DNA of 64,000 nt from Candidatus Obscuribacterales bacterium. GTDB lineage: Bacteria > Cyanobacteriota > Vampirovibrionia > Obscuribacterales > Obscuribacteraceae. Location of the stretch: contig JAGVKG010000031.1 of NCBI GenBank assembly GCA_020050685.1, positions 1 to 64,000 on the forward strand. Reading direction: 5' to 3'. Of this stretch, positions 62,064 through 64,000 are shown in pieces (the stretch's first letter is position 1; every line of letters begins with the position of its first letter). Position numbers and translations under genes: made by a program. The notes under the pieces were generated by a model. The model saw only the letters and a list, made by a program, of their open reading frames with translations. It made no database searches and had not been told where the DNA came from.

Positions 62064-63518
62064 CTAACGCAAATTCCAGAGGCGGATGCTTTTGTCGTCG
62101 GAGCCGGTTAGGGCTTGTTGGCCGTTAGGTGAAAAGCCCATGCCCCAGATTCCCCATATCAGTCCATCATAATGTGCAAGCTCTTTTCCGCTTTGCAGAT
62201 CCCAAAGACGAATCGTTTTATCCAAGCTGCCGGATATGGCACGTCTGTTGTCTTGTAAAAAAGACACAGCTAAGACCCAGTCGCTATGCCCTTCCAGGCG
62301 ATGTGCAAGTTGGCCGCTTTGTATATCCCACATGCATATGGCGAGATCGCGTCCGGCCGACAGTGCATATTTTCCGTCCGGAGAAAATGCGCAGGAAAGA
62401 ACATATCCGGTGTGACCATTGAAGCGATGTAGCTCCGTGCCATTTTGCAAATCCCAAACACGAACCGATTTATCATCGGAGCCGGATAAACCTTTGGTGC
62501 CATCAGGCGAGATTGCCACTGATTCAACAGGACTTGTGTGTCCATCGAAGCGACGAATTTGTGTACCACTTGTGAGATCCCATAAGCGAACACTTTGATC
62601 GTAACTGCCGGAAAGTGCGCGATTTCCGTCTGGAGAGAAGGCTACACTCGAAACTATGTTCGCATGACCATCAAGTTGACGTAAAAGTTTGCCGGTCTCC
62701 AAATCCCAGAGCCTGACTGATTTATCGTCGCCGCCAGAAAGCGCGCGTTTTCCATCTGGAGAAAAGACTGCACAATTGACATCGCCATCGTGTCCTTGCA
62801 GAACAAAAATCTGTCGTCCAGAATCCAGATCCCACAAGCGAACTGTGCCATCAGATCCAGCAGACAAGGCTCTTCGACCATCGGGAGAAAATGTGACACT
62901 ATCCACCCAACTAATGTGACCTTCTAAATGACGTGCTTCTTCTAGTTGTCGTCCTGTCGATAGACCAGGTTGATTTGGATATTGGGCAATTGAACTTTCA
63001 TTTGATCTGGCAGCAGAATTTGTCGGCCCGGAGTTGAGGGATTGTAAATCGGTCATTGGTGTTAGTGGCGGTTGTGCATTAGCGGCAGAACCATTGGACG
63101 CAGAATTGCTTGGTGCTGATTCTTGTGGAAATGAAGGCGAGGTTTGCATACCACTGACCGCTTGTGGTTCATTCGACAAACTGAAGTTCGGATATTTTGC
63201 TTGCAGCAGGGCGATGCGTTTGTCCAAGGCTGCCGCATCTGATTGTTTGCTTTCTGCTTTATATACTTCTTGCAGAGCTTTAAGACTGGCCAAGAGTCTT
63301 TCGTCTTGCGGCACTAACTTTTCTGCCTCCTTGACGGCTTCTTTGAGATTCTGTTCTGCCAGCGGCAAGTTGCCTTCGCCAAGCAAGCGCAAGCCGTTTT
63401 GTTGGCAGGTTCGCCAAACCATGTCTTGGGCAAACGAGGGAGCGAAGAAATTGGATGATAGACAGGCTACCGTCAACAAAGAAAGTGTTGCCGATGTCCA
63501 CAGTTTTTGTTTGTTCAT
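62064..63518 (-). CDS. Exported WD40-repeat protein
   Basis: The protein has 484 residues. A signal peptide (LWTSATLSLLTVACLSS...FAQ) is followed by a helical TPR-like segment (about 30-105), a Ser/Asn/Pro-rich linker (about 110-165) and about seven WD40 blades from 170 to the end with repeated FSPDGxxALSGSxDxSVRLWDL patterns. It should be a periplasmic or surface interaction platform. ATG 63518 is the first start that leaves the signal peptide at the N-terminus. Copy 5 palindrome lies just past its 3' end. Confidence 0.85.
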   Translation of the reverse strand: MNKQKLWTSATLSLLTVACLSSNFFAPSFAQDMVWRTCQQNGLRLLGEGNLPLAEQNLKEAVKEAEKLVPQDERLLASLKALQEVYKAESKQSDAAALDKRIALLQAKYPNFSLSNEPQAVSGMQTSPSFPQESAPSNSASNGSAANAQPPLTPMTDLQSLNSGPTNSAARSNESSIAQYPNQPGLSTGRQLEEARHLEGHISWVDSVTFSPDGRRALSAGSDGTVRLWDLDSGRQIFVLQGHDGDVNCAVFSPDGKRALSGGDDKSVRLWDLETGKLLRQLDGHANIVSSVAFSPDGNRALSGSYDQSVRLWDLTSGTQIRRFDGHTSPVESVAISPDGTKGLSGSDDKSVRVWDLQNGTELHRFNGHTGYVLSCAFSPDGKYALSAGRDLAICMWDIQSGQLAHRLEGHSDWVLAVSFLQDNRRAISGSLDKTIRLWDLQSGKELAHYDGLIWGIWGMGFSPNGQQALTGSDDKSIRLWNLR

Positions 63519-63603
63519 TATTGTGTGCCCCGTTTGCAATCTTGACCTGTTAATCATAACGGAATTTAATTTTCCGGCAAATCACGGCAAGCGACTTTCT
63601 CGC

Positions 63604-64000
63604 TTACATGCCCGCAGTCAGCCCGCCATCTATTGGCAAAATGGCACCGTTAATGTATGCGGCATCGTCTGAGCATAAGAAGAGCACGACCTTCGCTACT
63701 TCTTCGGCGGTTCCGACGCGACGCATGGGAATGTTGTCTTCGACAAAATCCTGCAAGGCTTGCTCGCCGGTAATTCCTTTTCGGGCGCCGACTTCGGCGT
63801 TGAAACGTTCACACAGTGGTGTGCGAATGCAACCTGGGCATATGCAATTGGTGCGAATTCCTTCTGCGGCATAATCGAGAGACATCGAGCGAGTCAAATG
63901 AATGATTGCTGCTTTGGAAGAACTGTAAGCGGCATTTAGTTTGATACCGCGCAATCCGGCATCTGATGCATTGTTGATGATCACACCGAATTTATTCGGC
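63604..64000 (-). CDS. Short-chain dehydrogenase/reductase, cut by window end
   Basis: The frame is open to the window edge (64000) and covers the last 132 residues or so. It has the family AYSSSKAAIIHLTRSM (Tyr-x3-Lys), IRTNCICPGCIRTPL and a C-terminal INGAILPIDGGLTAG. The N-terminal NAD(P)-binding half lies outside the window. The substrate cannot be told from this part; the C-terminal pattern is typical of FabG-like classical SDRs. Confidence 0.88.
   Translation of the reverse strand, partial: PNKFGVIINNASDAGLRGIKLNAAYSSSKAAIIHLTRSMSLDYAAEGIRTNCICPGCIRTPLCERFNAEVGARKGITGEQALQDFVEDNIPMRRVGTAEEVAKVVLFLCSDDAAYINGAILPIDGGLTAGM

Overview
The window reads as one contiguous piece of a bacterial chromosome with moderate GC, dense coding on both strands and frequent TTG/GTG starts. 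Several genes imply a diderm (Gram-negative type) cell: apolipoprotein N-acyltransferase (lnt), CMP-Kdo synthetase (kdsB), and many proteins with signal peptides. A Tic20-like membrane protein, a YggT protein, an Rcp1-like response regulator and many secreted TPR/WD40 proteins together suggest a relative of Cyanobacteria, possibly the non-photosynthetic Vampirovibrionia/Melainabacteria (Obscuribacterales-like). No rRNA is present, so this placement is inference.

Layout. 1-3.2 kb: RidA, a prepilin peptidase, a small secreted protein and a secreted subtilisin-like protease. 3.3-9.8 kb: an addB-addA recombination nuclease operon. 9.8-16.4 kb: tRNA-Arg, a Crp/Fnr regulator, recA with a visible promoter, lnt, and a membrane histidine kinase with its response regulator. 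16.4-19.5 kb: dnaK and hisC. 19.7-29.7 kb: a molybdenum block. xdhABC on the + strand converges with a - strand operon moaD-moaE-rhodanese-moaA-moaCB fusion-moeA-Gfo/Idh, so the xanthine-dehydrogenase-type enzyme sits beside most of the pathway for its cofactor. 29.8-33 kb: tRNA-Gly, tRNA-fMet, dtd, a ClC transporter and a secreted TPR protein.

33-37.5 kb is the one clearly accessory region. It holds a decayed VirD4/TraG coupling-protein gene, a small membrane protein divergent from an XRE regulator, a coiled-coil protein of unknown function, a NYN-nuclease/cold-shock-domain fusion and a possible BECR-type nuclease. It looks like the residue of a conjugative element. 37.5-45.9 kb: secreted proteins, kdsB, GDPD, a TPR-matrixin-TPR metalloprotease, a ParA-type ATPase, a Tic20-like protein and hisS. 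46-58.6 kb: a TPR protein, a GAF-GGDEF cyclase, two zinc-ribbon proteins (one an M48 protease), a Tat-exported beta-propeller protein, yggT, thiL, folD, cinA and a DoxX-like protein. 58.8-61.9 kb: a queA C-terminal remnant, a DUF433/DUF5615 toxin-antitoxin pair, and queA and queG facing away from each other with overlapping start codons. The window ends with a secreted WD40 protein and a truncated SDR gene.

Short palindromic elements are scattered through the window. Two sit inside the reading frames of queA and moaE and add the same peptide, VGAGSPRP, to both proteins. Two longer intergenic repeat families are also present in two copies each. There is no CRISPR array, no intact transposase and no rRNA.
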